Shown here: positions 1-7,115 of the stretch, one piece after another
How the letters are laid out: each line of letters starts with the position of its first letter
Position numbering within the stretch: position 1 is the stretch's first letter
NCBI GenBank assembly: GCA_003152255.1
Contig: PLZT01000239.1
Location: forward strand, 1 to 11,148
Reading direction: 5' to 3'
DNA length: 11,148 bases
Origin: Methylocystaceae bacterium
Lineage (GTDB): Bacteria; Pseudomonadota; Alphaproteobacteria; Rhizobiales; Beijerinckiaceae
The notes under the pieces: generated by a model
Told to the model about the DNA's origin: nothing
The model's database searches: none
What the model saw: only the letters and a program-made list of their open reading frames with translations
Translations under genes and position numbers: made by a program

Positions 1-12
1 TTGCACTTCATG

Positions 13-174
13 TTTGAGCCGGCCAGGTCATTGAAGCGCCGTCGCATCTCCTGGCGCGCAGCTTGGCGAACAAGGCTTCTGATTTTGTCTCGGGTTTCAA
101 GAGTCATGAGACGCCACGGCTGTGAGTCGGGTCGCCTGAAAGCAATTTGACCGGCCCAGTTCATGGAAGCGCCG
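13..174 (-). repeat. Two diverged tandem copies of a short coding-like unit
   Basis: The bases at 13-41 and 145-174 are clearly related: both read approximately TTGA.CCGGCC.GTTCAT.GAAGCGCCG. Translated on the minus strand, the likeness extends further. One copy, starting at an ATG at 107 and running off the left edge, reads ..IRSLVRQAARQEMRRRFND.. followed by LAGSN. The other, ending at a TGA at 97-99, reads ..[19 protein letters not shown].. followed by LGRSN. Shared residues include SL, AR, RRF, L and SN. The left copy has no evident ribosome binding site, and the right copy runs into gatB without a clear start, so neither is called as a gene. They look like remnants or an edge of a duplicated small gene of unknown function. 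Confidence 0.4.
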
Positions 175-285
175 GGAAATGTGTTTTCTCGCTTCCCTGC
201 TGGTCAGCGACGCCACCCTATCGAGGAGCTCGGCACAGCAGGCCCCCGCTGGGCGCGCTGGCGCGGTCGCCGCGCGGCGAATCGC

Positions 286-314
286 TTCCGACGGTTCCGA
301 CTTCGGTCTATATG
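286..314 (+). promoter_or_regulatory. Possible sigma70-type promoter of gatB
   Basis: TTCCGA at 286-291 and TATATG at 309-314 are separated by 17 bases and lie about 40 bases before the gatB start. Both hexamers are imperfect, so this is only a plausible promoter. A short GAGG at 343-346 is the likely ribosome binding site. Confidence 0.3.
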
Positions 315-352
315 TGCGCCGAGCTTTCGCAAACCATCCGTCGAGGTCCGCC

Positions 353-1828
353 ATGAACGTAGCAACCGCCGTCCCCTCCAAAGTCATCCACGGCGCGACG
401 GGCGATTGGGAAATCGTCGTCGGCATGGAAATCCACGCCCAGGTGACCAGCCGCGCCAAGCTGTTTTCCGGCGCCAGCGCCGAATATGGCGGCGAGCCGA
501 ACAATCATGTCTCGCTGGTCGACGCGGCCATGCCCGGCATGTTGCCGGTCATCAACGAGGAGTGCGTCGCCCAGGCGGTTCGCACCGGGCTTGGCCTCAA
601 GGCGAAGATCAATCATCGCTCGGTGTTCGACCGCAAAAACTATTTTTATCCCGATTTGCCGCAGGGCTATCAGATCTCGCAGTTCAAGAATCCGATCGTC
701 GGCGAGGGCGAGGTCATTGTCGACGTGTCGCCGACCGAGCGCATCACCGTCGGCATCGAACGGCTGCACCTTGAGCAGGACGCCGGCAAGTCGCTGCACG
801 AACTCTCCGCGACCGAGAGCCATGTCGACCTCAACCGCTCCGGCGTCGCGTTGATGGAGATCGTCTCCAAGCCCGACATACGCTCGGCGGAAGAGGCGCG
901 CGCCTATGTCTCCAAGCTGCGCACGATCCTGCGCTACATCGGCTCCTGCGACGGCAACATGGAGCAGGGCTCGCTCAGGGCGGACGTGAACGTCTCCGTG
1001 CGCCGCCCCGGCGAGCCGCTCGGCACGCGCTGCGAGATCAAGAACGTCAATTCGATCCGCTTCATCGGTCAGGCCATCGACGTCGAGGCGCGGCGCCAGA
1101 TCGCGATTTTGGAGGACGGCGGCGCCATCAAGCAGGAGACGCGGCTGTTCGACCCCGGCAAGGGCGAGACGCGAGCGATGCGCTCGAAGGAGGAGGCGCA
1201 CGACTATCGCTATTTCCCCGACCCCGATCTGCTGCCGCTCGAATTCGATCAGGCCTATGTCGACGCGCTGGCGGCCTATTTGCCGGAGCTGCCGGACGCC
1301 AAGCGCGCCCGCTTCGTGGAGCAGTACGGGCTGCCGGCCTATGACGCGGGCGTGTTGGTCATGGAGCGCGCCAGCGCCGATTATTTCGAGGATATGGTCA
1401 GGGCTGGGGCTGATCCCAAGGCATCCGCCAATTGGTTGATCAATGAAATATTCGGCCGACTCAACAAGGAGGGGCTCGACGTAACGCGTTCGCCTATCTC
1501 CGCTCAGGCGAACAGCACTATCGTGCAAATGATCTCTTCGAACGAGATTTCGGGAAAGATGGCGAAAGACCTCGTCGAAATAGTCTGGGTCACGAAGGAG
1601 GAGCCGAGGGCGGCTGCTAGTTCGCGCGGCATGAAGCAGGTGACCGACACGGGCGCCATCGAGGCTGCGGTCGACGAAGTGATCGCGAAGAATCCGGACA
1701 AGGTGGCGCAAGCGCTGGCGAAGCCGACGATGCTCGGCTGGTTCGTCGGACAGGTGATGAAGACCACCGGCGGCAAAGCCAATCCGCAAGCGGTCAACGA
1801 CCTGCTCAAAGCCAAGCTCGGCATCTGA
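353..1828 (+). CDS. gatB: Aspartyl/glutamyl-tRNA(Asn/Gln) amidotransferase subunit B
   Basis: GatB is the kinase-like, tRNA-binding subunit of the GatCAB complex, which converts misacylated Glu-tRNA(Gln) and Asp-tRNA(Asn) to Gln-tRNA(Gln) and Asn-tRNA(Asn) in the cytoplasm. At 491 residues it has the usual length. The N-terminal cradle shows [31 protein letters not shown], the family signature around residues 158-170 ([13 protein letters not shown], with Ala where Pro is common) and [19 protein letters not shown]. The C-terminal YqeY-like tail (about residues 400-491) contains SGKMAKDL and a [15 protein letters not shown] motif. The frame is open back to 179, but the ATG at 353 is chosen because it sits just after a GAGG and family homology starts immediately downstream. 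gatA and gatC are not adjacent. Codons about 347-425 use unusually many A/T-ending and rare codons compared with the flanking parts. Confidence 0.97.
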   Translation: MNVATAVPSKVIHGATGDWEIVVGMEIHAQVTSRAKLFSGASAEYGGEPNNHVSLVDAAMPGMLPVINEECVAQAVRTGLGLKAKINHRSVFDRKNYFYPDLPQGYQISQFKNPIVGEGEVIVDVSPTERITVGIERLHLEQDAGKSLHELSATESHVDLNRSGVALMEIVSKPDIRSAEEARAYVSKLRTILRYIGSCDGNMEQGSLRADVNVSVRRPGEPLGTRCEIKNVNSIRFIGQAIDVEARRQIAILEDGGAIKQETRLFDPGKGETRAMRSKEEAHDYRYFPDPDLLPLEFDQAYVDALAAYLPELPDAKRARFVEQYGLPAYDAGVLVMERASADYFEDMVRAGADPKASANWLINEIFGRLNKEGLDVTRSPISAQANSTIVQMISSNEISGKMAKDLVEIVWVTKEEPRAAASSRGMKQVTDTGAIEAAVDEVIAKNPDKVAQALAKPTMLGWFVGQVMKTTGGKANPQAVNDLLKAKLGI

Positions 1829-2393
1829 TTATTCGCGCGCGTCGTCGCGAAAGCGAATCACTTTCGCGGCGACGCTGCGCGATTTCGAGTTCGCGCGACA
1901 GCCTCATGACGCGAAAATCGAACGCGCGACATCATCATCGACAGATTTTTTTTCATCCATTCGCGGCGCCGTGAACTCACATGCGCCGCTTGCGCTCGCG
2001 CGCGCGCCGTCGACGCGCGAGCGCGCGCTCCGATGCGTGTCGGCGCGTGAAGAGTCTCGCTTTGCTTGGATGCATGTCGACGACGGCGACGCGCGCGCGG
2101 CGACGCTTCGTTCGTCTTGCTGATGTTTTCTCTTAGCTAAAGAAAATCAACAAATTGAATTTCAAGCAAGGCGCGTCCCGATACTTTGAATCTTTGCGCG
2201 ACGCGCGCTTCATGGACGCGAAAACAGCCTCGTTGGCGCGGCGTCTTCAGCGCATTTTTCACGACGTGATTTTTGTGTTTCGTCAACGTCGGCGATCCGC
2301 TTCACGCGTGTCCGCGGCGTCGCGCCAGCGTTGTCGCGACGCCGCGCGCATGTTGTCGACGCCAGTCGCAAGCGTGAATCCACGCGGCGCCAC
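1829..2393. other. Gene-free intergenic region rich in GCG/CGA palindromes
   Basis: I find no convincing gene here: open frames lack ribosome binding sites and resemble no family. The DNA is packed with CGCGCG, GACGCG and GCGACG words on both strands. It contains a hairpin after gatB (1841-1873), a T8 run (1946-1953), an 11-bp inverted repeat with arms at 1992-2002 and 2014-2024, and an isolated AT-rich patch around 2123-2170 centred on the palindrome TTAGCTAA. It separates gatB from the histone-like gene and could hold regulatory DNA, a nucleoid-protein binding region or an RNA gene; nothing decides between these. Confidence 0.5.
1841..1873 (+). terminator. Hairpin downstream of gatB, terminator-like without U-tract
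   Basis: GTCGTCGCGAAAG (1841-1853) pairs with CTTTCGCGGCGAC (1861-1873) over 13 positions, one being a G-U wobble, with a 7-base loop. It begins 12 bases after the gatB stop. No T-run follows directly, so it may protect the transcript 3' end or act with Rho rather than as a classic intrinsic terminator. Confidence 0.5.
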
Positions 2394-2421
2394 TTGAACA
2401 CACCATTAACCGCGTTACGCT
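2394..2421 (+). promoter_or_regulatory. Probable promoter of the histone H1-like gene
   Basis: TTGAAC at 2394-2399 and TACGCT at 2416-2421 have a 16-base spacer. The predicted transcription start, near 2428, would place the leader hairpin at 2431-2460 at the very 5' end of the mRNA. The hexamers are near-consensus for alphaproteobacterial sigma70, but the call is by eye. Confidence 0.4.
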
Positions 2422-2430
2422 AGCAAGGCT

Positions 2431-2460
2431 TGTTGTTGGCGGAACTGTACTCCGACAACA
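2431..2460 (+). promoter_or_regulatory. Leader hairpin upstream of the histone H1-like gene
   Basis: TGTTGTTGG (2431-2439) pairs with CCGACAACA (2452-2460) over nine positions, one a G-U wobble, with a 12-base loop. It lies 9 bases before the AAGGGG ribosome binding site (2469-2474). It could stabilise the mRNA 5' end or bind a regulator as DNA; the sequence does not tell which. Confidence 0.4.
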
Positions 2461-2481
2461 CGGACTGTAAGGGGACCTAAG

Positions 2482-2847
2482 ATGGCGAGAGCAACAACGA
2501 AGCGTAAGCCGGCCAAAAAGGCGGCGGCTAAGAAGGGTGCGCGTAAGACCGCGACGAAGAAGTCCGCGACGAAAAAGGCCGCCGCGAAGAAGACGACGCG
2601 CAAGGTCGCTCGCAAGACCGCGACCAAGAAAGTCGCTCGCAAGACCACCACTGCTCGGAAGACGGCCGTCAAGAAACGCGCGACGAAGAAGACCGCCGTG
2701 AAAAAGACCGCGCGCAAGACCGCCGTCAAGAAGACCGCGCGCAAGACCGCCGTCAAGAAGGTCGCCGTCAAGAAGCGCGCGACGACGCCGCGCAAGCCGA
2801 AAGAAACTCCGCCGGCGCCGCCGACCACGACTTCGGAGTCCAATTAG
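2482..2847 (+). CDS. Histone H1-like Lys/Ala-rich DNA-binding protein
   Basis: This 121-residue protein consists almost entirely of Lys, Ala, Thr and Arg from residue 3 to about 105, in KKTA/KKAA-type repeats like the C-terminal tail of eukaryotic histone H1 and bacterial H1-like proteins (HupB-tail, AlgP and Hc families). Residues 70-87 are two exact copies of the nonapeptide KTAVKKTAR, and a partial third copy follows. The tail from about 103 is Pro/Thr-rich and ends TTTSESN. It is predicted to be intrinsically disordered and to bind and compact DNA in the nucleoid, or to bind RNA, through charge. There is no globular domain, so it is neither HU nor H-NS. AAGGGG at 2469-2474 gives a good start at the ATG. 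The gene is monocistronic, with its own promoter and a strong terminator. Low-complexity composition makes orthology uncertain. Confidence 0.85.
   Translation: MARATTKRKPAKKAAAKKGARKTATKKSATKKAAAKKTTRKVARKTATKKVARKTTTARKTAVKKRATKKTAVKKTARKTAVKKTARKTAVKKVAVKKRATTPRKPKETPPAPPTTTSESN
2689..2760 (+). repeat. 27-bp in-frame tandem repeat inside the H1-like gene
   Basis: A unit encoding KTAVKKTAR occurs at 2689-2715 and 2716-2742, and a partial copy (KTAVKK) follows from 2743. The DNA copies are nearly identical, which indicates recent expansion by slippage or unequal recombination. The length is a multiple of three, so copy number can change without breaking the frame. Confidence 0.75.
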
Positions 2848-2911
2848 ATCGCGCGCGCCGATCTCCCAAGGGAACGCTCGCGCCATGCGGCGAGGCAGCG
2901 GGATACAGCGT

Positions 2912-2948
2912 CACCCGAGAGCGCTTTCGCGTGTCTCGGGTGTTTTTT
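2912..2948 (+). terminator. Intrinsic terminator of the H1-like gene
   Basis: CACCCGAGA (2912-2920) pairs perfectly with TCTCGGGTG (2934-2942) and is followed by six T residues (2943-2948). This is a strong rho-independent terminator for the plus strand. The stop codon of the convergent minus-strand gene (2947-2949) lies inside its T-tract. Confidence 0.85.
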
Positions 2949-3441
2949 ATTGATTTGAGTTGGTTTTTCCATGGGTTAGACATTCCCCCGCGAAGTCGCG
3001 CCACAAGCGCAGCGGACCGCGCGTCTCCAACTTGAGTTTCGCCCATTCGTCCGCGCAGGCGTGCATTTTCTCGCGCGAGGCGGGCGGCAATCTTGGCGGC
3101 GGCGCGGAAGTGTCGGGCGGCGGAGGAACCGGCAAGCGGCTTTTCGGCGGCGCGCCCTGGACGCGCGCGGCATCGTCCTTTGGCTCGCGCGGCGCGACAT
3201 GGGACGGCGGCGCGTGGGACGGCGCGACATGCGATTGCGGCTTTCGTTCCGCGGGCGCTGGCGCCTTTTCCTTCTTCTTCGCTTCTTCGCGAGGTTTTCC
3301 GGGGGCGGTCTTTCCCGCCGTCGGCTTCGCGTTCGTATTCTCGGCTTCGGCTATTCCGCAGTGAACGCTGGCGCCAAGCGCCAGGATCAAAAAAGCGCGA
3401 CCGAACCCACATGATCGTGGCGACGACGGATGGCTCGCCAT
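2947..3441 (-). CDS. Secreted proline-rich protein with a C-terminal Cys/Trp motif
   Basis: I do not recognise a named family. From the ATG at 3441 the protein has 164 residues. An N-terminal signal peptide (Arg at 9 and 15, hydrophobic AFLILALGAS, likely cleavage after AEA at about residue 33) is followed by a long Lys/Ala/Pro-rich, probably disordered linker. The linker includes the near-repeat SHVAPSHAPPSHVAP and a run of prolines. The C-terminal 40 residues form a compact unit of the pattern MxACAxEWxxLK..GPLRLWRDFAGECL, a Cys..Trp..Trp-x-x-Phe..Cys module seen at the end of many small exported Rhizobiales proteins and loosely similar to PsiF repeats. The two cysteines could form a disulfide in the periplasm. 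A longer start is possible at the GTG at 3483 or 3477, which has an AGGGAG nearby. The stop overlaps the T-tract of the convergent terminator. Confidence 0.7.
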   Translation of the reverse strand: MASHPSSPRSCGFGRAFLILALGASVHCGIAEAENTNAKPTAGKTAPGKPREEAKKKEKAPAPAERKPQSHVAPSHAPPSHVAPREPKDDAARVQGAPPKSRLPVPPPPDTSAPPPRLPPASREKMHACADEWAKLKLETRGPLRLWRDFAGECLTHGKTNSNQ

Positions 3442-3542
3442 CGGCTGATGTTCGGCGACGAACGGATCGCGAAGCACTGCCACTCCCTAATGCGCTCGCG
3501 CAATCCGCTGCGGCGCGACAACAACTTGTCTATCGCGCCAGG

Positions 3543-3573
3543 CCGCCACAAAACAAGCCCGCCACAAAACAAG
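3543..3573. repeat. 15-bp direct repeat in the divergent hemB promoter region
   Basis: CCGCCACAAAACAAG occurs exactly at 3543-3557 and again at 3559-3573, one base apart. It lies about 100-130 bases before hemB and in the control region shared with the divergent secreted-protein gene. Two copies with a 16-bp period could form a paired protein-binding site or be a chance duplication. Confidence 0.6.
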
Positions 3574-3671
3574 ATGGCGAGTGGCGCGATCAGAGCTTGG
3601 GGCGCCTTTGTCGGGTCGTCGCCCTATGATAGAGCCTTTGCTCATTGCGCGCGCCGCGTGAAAGGGAGCTT

Positions 3672-4697
3672 ATGCACGACAGACAAGGGAATGCGCCCGT
3701 CGATGGGCGTCTTAGTCTAATCCAGCGTCCGCGCCGCAACCGGCGCAGCGAATGGGCGCGCCGTCTCGTGCGCGAGCATAGGCTCGACGCGAGCGATCTG
3801 ATCTGGCCGTTGTTTGTCATCGAGGGCTCCGGTCTGCGTGAGCCGATCCCGTCGATGCCCGGCGTCTTTCGCTATTCGGTGGATCTCGCGAAGGAAGCGA
3901 TCGCGCATGCGGCGTCGCTTGGAATTCCCGCCGTCGCGCTCTTCCCCAACATCGATCCGGATCTGCGCGACGCGGTTGGCGGCAACGCGCAAAGCCCCGA
4001 CAATCTCGTGTGCCGCGCCTGCCGCGAGATCAAGGCCGCGGTTCCCGAAGTGGGCCTCATCACGGACGTAGCGCTTGATCCATACACCAGCCACGGTCAC
4101 GACGGACTTCTGGAGGGCGACGAGATCGTCAACGACGCCACCGTGGCGGCGCTGGTTGGCCAAGCGCTGAATCAGGCGCGCGCTGGCGCGGATGTGATCG
4201 CCCCGTCCGACATGATGGACGGGCGGGTCGGCGCCATTCGCGCGGCGCTCGACGCGGCGGGATTCGAGCATATTCAGATCATGAGCTACGCGGCGAAATA
4301 CGCCTCGGCCTTTTATGGCCCGTTCCGCGACGCGATCGGCACGGCCAAGACATTGCGCGGCGACAAGCGCAGCTATCAGATGGACCCCGCCAATTCCAAC
4401 GAGGCGCTGCGCGAGGTCGCGCTCGATCTCGAACAGGGCGCGGACATGGTGATGGTGAAGCCGGGCATGCCCTATCTCGACATCGTGGCCCGCGTCGCGC
4501 GAACTTTTGGCGCGCCGACCTTCGCGTATCAAGTCTCCGGCGAATATGCGATGCTGACCGCCGCCGCGCAAAACGGCTGGCTGGACGGCGACCGCGCGAT
4601 GATGGAAAGCCTGCTCGCCTTCAAGCGCGCGGGGGCCTCGGGCGTCCTGACTTATTTCGCGGTCAGGGCGGCGGAGCTGTTGCGGGCAGGGGCGTGA
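3672..4697 (+). CDS. hemB: Delta-aminolevulinic acid dehydratase (porphobilinogen synthase)
   Basis: HemB condenses two 5-aminolevulinate molecules to porphobilinogen in the cytoplasm, the first shared step of haem, sirohaem, cobalamin and chlorophyll synthesis. The 341-residue length is typical. The two active-site lysines are visible: K209 in SYAAKYASAFYGPFRDA and the Schiff-base K263 in VMVKPGMPYLD. The metal loop reads DVALDPYTSHGHDG (residues 132-145). The three zinc-ligand cysteines of the E. coli-type enzyme are Ala134, Asp136 and Asp144 here, so this is the Asp-rich, magnesium-dependent class common in alphaproteobacteria. The ATG at 3672 is preferred over an in-frame TTG at 3645 because AAGGGAG (3662-3668) is well spaced before it. 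A TATGAT at 3625-3630 could be the -10, but no good -35 precedes it. Confidence 0.97.
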   Translation: MHDRQGNAPVDGRLSLIQRPRRNRRSEWARRLVREHRLDASDLIWPLFVIEGSGLREPIPSMPGVFRYSVDLAKEAIAHAASLGIPAVALFPNIDPDLRDAVGGNAQSPDNLVCRACREIKAAVPEVGLITDVALDPYTSHGHDGLLEGDEIVNDATVAALVGQALNQARAGADVIAPSDMMDGRVGAIRAALDAAGFEHIQIMSYAAKYASAFYGPFRDAIGTAKTLRGDKRSYQMDPANSNEALREVALDLEQGADMVMVKPGMPYLDIVARVARTFGAPTFAYQVSGEYAMLTAAAQNGWLDGDRAMMESLLAFKRAGASGVLTYFAVRAAELLRAGA

Positions 4698-4705
4698 GAC
4701 ATTGG

Positions 4706-4741
4706 CGCGCCGCGCCTACGGGCTAGACAAAGCGGCGCGCA
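4706..4741 (+). terminator. Hairpin after hemB
   Basis: GCGCGCCGC (4706-4714) is perfectly complementary to GCGGCGCGC (4733-4741), with an 18-base loop, starting 8 bases after the hemB stop. There is no T-run, so termination is uncertain. The direct repeat GGTTTGGCTTA at 4745-4755 and 4791-4801 follows before the next gene. Confidence 0.35.
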
Positions 4742-4823
4742 CGTGGTTTGGCTTAAACTGGTCCGACGCCGCCCTCAGCGGGCGCGGCGCGGTTTGGCTT
4801 ACCCCCTGAAGTCGCCTTTGCGC

Positions 4824-5261
4824 ATGAATCGTCTCGCCGTCCCAGTTGTCATCCTTTTGTTCTGCGCTTGCGGCATGAAATCGGCTCGCGCGGATTTTCG
4901 GCTGTGCAACAACACGAGTGGCCGCGTCAGCGTGGCGATTTCCTATACCGACGGCCACGACTGGCTGTCCGAAGGTTGGTGGAACTTGCGTCCCTCGGCC
5001 TGCGAAGTGCTTTTGCGAGGCCCCCTGGCGGCGCAATATTATTATGTCTACGCGATGGATGAACGCGGAGGCGAATGGAAGGGGAAGTCGTTCATGTGCA
5101 CGCGGGACCGGGAGTTCAGGATCGATGGGCGCGCGGATTGTTTCGCGCGCGGCTACGATCGCACGGGCTTCTTCGAGATCGACACCGGCCGCGACGCGCG
5201 CAATTGGACCGTGCAACTGACCGACCCGGCCGCGCCAATCGCGCCGGCGGCGGCGCAATAA
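4824..5261 (+). CDS. DUF1036 family exported protein
   Basis: The 145-residue protein starts with a signal peptide (MNRLAVPVVILLFCACG.., likely cleavage after SARA at about residue 23). The mature domain carries the DUF1036 pattern: FRLCNNTSGRVSVAISY, SEGWWNLRP, CEVLLRGPL, YYYVYA, a Phe-Met-Cys, then DCFARGYDRTGFFEIDTG and NWTVQL. Four cysteines in the mature part could form two disulfides in the periplasm. The molecular function of DUF1036 is unknown. Its position just before pyk recurs in alphaproteobacterial genomes as far as I recall; here the gap to pyk is 43 bases, so co-transcription is likely. The ATG at 4824 is chosen because it begins the signal peptide. It lacks a clear Shine-Dalgarno, and an in-frame GTG exists at 4743. 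Confidence 0.88.
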   Translation: MNRLAVPVVILLFCACGMKSARADFRLCNNTSGRVSVAISYTDGHDWLSEGWWNLRPSACEVLLRGPLAAQYYYVYAMDERGGEWKGKSFMCTRDREFRIDGRADCFARGYDRTGFFEIDTGRDARNWTVQLTDPAAPIAPAAAQ

Positions 5262-5304
5262 ACGGGAACGCGAGCGGCGCCCGCGAAAAGGAACAAGGAA
5301 AGAA

Positions 5305-6744
5305 ATGAGAAGGCTGCGGCGCGTCAAGATCATCGCGACACTCGGACCGGCCAGCGTCGACAAGGCGGTCGTCACCGGCCTCGCCGTCGCTGGAGCGGAC
5401 GTGTTTCGCATCAATATGAGCCATACCGACCACGCGGGACTTGGCAATTACGTGCGGATGATCCGCGAGATCGAACAGGAGTTGGGCCGGGCCATCGGCG
5501 TGCTGGTCGACCTCCAGGGTCCGAAACTGCGCATCGGGGCCTTCGCCGAGGGCTCGGCGCATTTGCGCAAGGGCGACAGTTTCGTTTTCGATTCCGATCC
5601 CACCCCCGGCGACGCGACCCGAGTGCGCCTGCCGCATCCGGAAATTCTCGCGGCCCTCAAGGTCGACGACACGATTCTGATCGACGACGGCAAGGTTCGC
5701 TTGCACGTGGTCGAGGCGACTCCGGAGAGCTCCCGGGCCGTGGTCGATGTCGCGGGGCGGCTGTCCAACCGCAAGGGCGTGAGCCTGCCGGAGACCGACA
5801 TCCCCATCACGTCGATGACCAGCAAGGATCGCGCCGATCTCGAGGCCGCGTTGGTCGAGGGCGTCGACTGGGTGGCGATTTCCTTCGTGCAGCGGCCGGA
5901 AGACGTTGTCGAAGTGAAAAAGCTGACGCAGGGCCGCGCGCTGGTGATGGCCAAGATCGAGAAGCCGCAGGCGATCACCCGGCTCGAGGAAGTGATCGAG
6001 GTTTCCGACGCGCTCATGGTGGCGCGCGGCGACCTTGGCGTCGAAGTGCCGCTGGAGAAGGTCCCCGGCCTGCAAAAGCGCATTAACCGCTCGGCGCGCC
6101 GGCTCGGCAAGCCGGTCGTGGTCGCGACGCAAATGTTGGAATCGATGATTCTTTCGCCCCTGCCGACGCGCGCCGAGGTTTCCGACGTGGCGACCGCGGT
6201 GTTCGAAGGCGCCGACGCCATCATGCTCTCCGCCGAGAGCGCCGCCGGGCAATATCCGCGGGAAGCCGTGGCGACGATGAGCCGCATCGCGGAAGAGGTC
6301 GAGACCGACACGGTCTATCGCACCATCATCAACGCGCAGCGCGCCGACGCGCCCAATCCGACGCCAGCGGACGCCATCGCCGCCGCCGCCCGCGACGTGG
6401 CGCAGACTCTCGGCGCCAAGGCGATCTGCGCCTGGAGCCATTCGGGCGCCACGGCGCTTCGCATCGCCCGCGAGCGTCCGGTTTCGCCCGTGCTGGCGCT
6501 GACGCCGATACGCGACACGGCGCGGCGCCTCGCTCTGGTTTGGGGCGTCCACGCGGTTCAGACCCGCGATGCGAGCGATGTCGAGGACATGGTGGAGCGC
6601 GCTTGCGAACATGCGCGGATAGAAGGCTTCGGCGGCGCCAAGGGCGCCAATGACCGGATCGTGATCGTCGCGGGGATGCCGTTTGGCTCCCCCGGCGCCA
6701 CGAATATGATCCGCATCGCTCTCGTGGGGGAGAAGAAGGCCTGA
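5305..6744 (+). CDS. pyk: Pyruvate kinase
   Basis: Pyruvate kinase transfers phosphate from phosphoenolpyruvate to ADP in the last step of glycolysis. The 479 residues cover the A, B and C domains. Visible active-site elements are R35, N37, S39 and H40 in FRINMSH, K217 and E219 in AKIEKP, D243 in ARGDLGVEVP, T275 in ATQMLESM, and the helix PTRAEVSDVATAVFEGADAI. At the position that sets monovalent-cation dependence (Glu117 in the rabbit enzyme) the sequence reads DLQGPKLR, with Leu70, Gln71 and Lys74. This Leu-Gln..Lys combination marks the K+-independent group. AAGGAA at 5295-5300 supports the ATG. It lies 43 bases after the DUF1036 gene, probably in the same transcript, and converges on the next minus-strand gene. 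Confidence 0.97.
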   Translation: MRRLRRVKIIATLGPASVDKAVVTGLAVAGADVFRINMSHTDHAGLGNYVRMIREIEQELGRAIGVLVDLQGPKLRIGAFAEGSAHLRKGDSFVFDSDPTPGDATRVRLPHPEILAALKVDDTILIDDGKVRLHVVEATPESSRAVVDVAGRLSNRKGVSLPETDIPITSMTSKDRADLEAALVEGVDWVAISFVQRPEDVVEVKKLTQGRALVMAKIEKPQAITRLEEVIEVSDALMVARGDLGVEVPLEKVPGLQKRINRSARRLGKPVVVATQMLESMILSPLPTRAEVSDVATAVFEGADAIMLSAESAAGQYPREAVATMSRIAEEVETDTVYRTIINAQRADAPNPTPADAIAAAARDVAQTLGAKAICAWSHSGATALRIARERPVSPVLALTPIRDTARRLALVWGVHAVQTRDASDVEDMVERACEHARIEGFGGAKGANDRIVIVAGMPFGSPGATNMIRIALVGEKKA

Positions 6745-6782
6745 GTCCGGCCCCTTGGAGGCTCGTCACGCCATCTGGCGGC

Positions 6783-7040
6783 TTATTGCGCCGCCTTGGC
6801 GCGGCGGGGCAGGGGATAGTCCGGGCTCTCGTAGAGCGGCAAGATCGCCCTGCCGACATATGTTTCCTCGTCGACGTCGATCGAACACCCCAGTAGCGCG
6901 TTCGCCGGCATGTCTTCCATGACATAACGGATCGCATCCGCCGCGCGCGGGAAACGCTGGTATTTGAGCGATTTCTGGCGCATTCTCCCGCTCGTTCCCG
7001 AATAGAGTTCGGCCGAGGCGTCGTAGTCGAAACTGTTCAT
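6783..7040 (-). CDS. Small conserved-looking hypothetical protein (85 aa)
   Basis: Unknown function. The 85-residue protein is soluble, with no signal peptide or membrane segment. It has a central stretch RFPRAADAIRYVMEDMPANALLGCSIDVDEE followed by IxxLYxxPxYPLPRR near the C-terminus. From memory this resembles short uncharacterised Rhizobiales proteins with an AAxAIRYxxExxP core; I cannot name a family. GGAGAAAAC immediately before the ATG is a clear ribosome binding site, and coding-type third positions support a real gene. It is the last of three small minus-strand genes with gaps of 63 and 75 bases, possibly one operon, and it converges with pyk across 38 bases. Confidence 0.75.
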   Translation of the reverse strand: MNSFDYDASAELYSGTSGRMRQKSLKYQRFPRAADAIRYVMEDMPANALLGCSIDVDEETYVGRAILPLYESPDYPLPRRAKAAQ

Positions 7041-7115
7041 CGTTTTCTCCGCGCGGTAGCCTCTATTCGTTGGATGCGTTTCGCTTCGGAGGCGCGAATT
7101 CGAACAAGCGCCGGA

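Noticed and set aside
308..1789. Long minus-strand open frame opposite gatB
   Set aside because: It is the antisense shadow of a clear gatB. Long antisense frames are expected in GC-rich genes and this one matches no protein family.
2155..2397. Plus-strand open frame of 80 codons in the gatB to H1-like gap
   Set aside because: It needs a TTG start without a ribosome binding site, is rich in Arg and Ser as expected of non-coding GC-rich DNA, and resembles no family.
2689..2760. CRISPR-like repetition
   Set aside because: The repeats are contiguous in-frame codons of the Lys-rich protein, with no spacers.
3645..3671. Upstream TTG start for hemB
   Set aside because: It has no ribosome binding site, whereas the ATG at 3672 has a well-placed AAGGGAG.
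5116..6612. Long minus-strand open frame opposite pyk
   Set aside because: Antisense shadow of pyruvate kinase; low-complexity Arg/His-rich translation.
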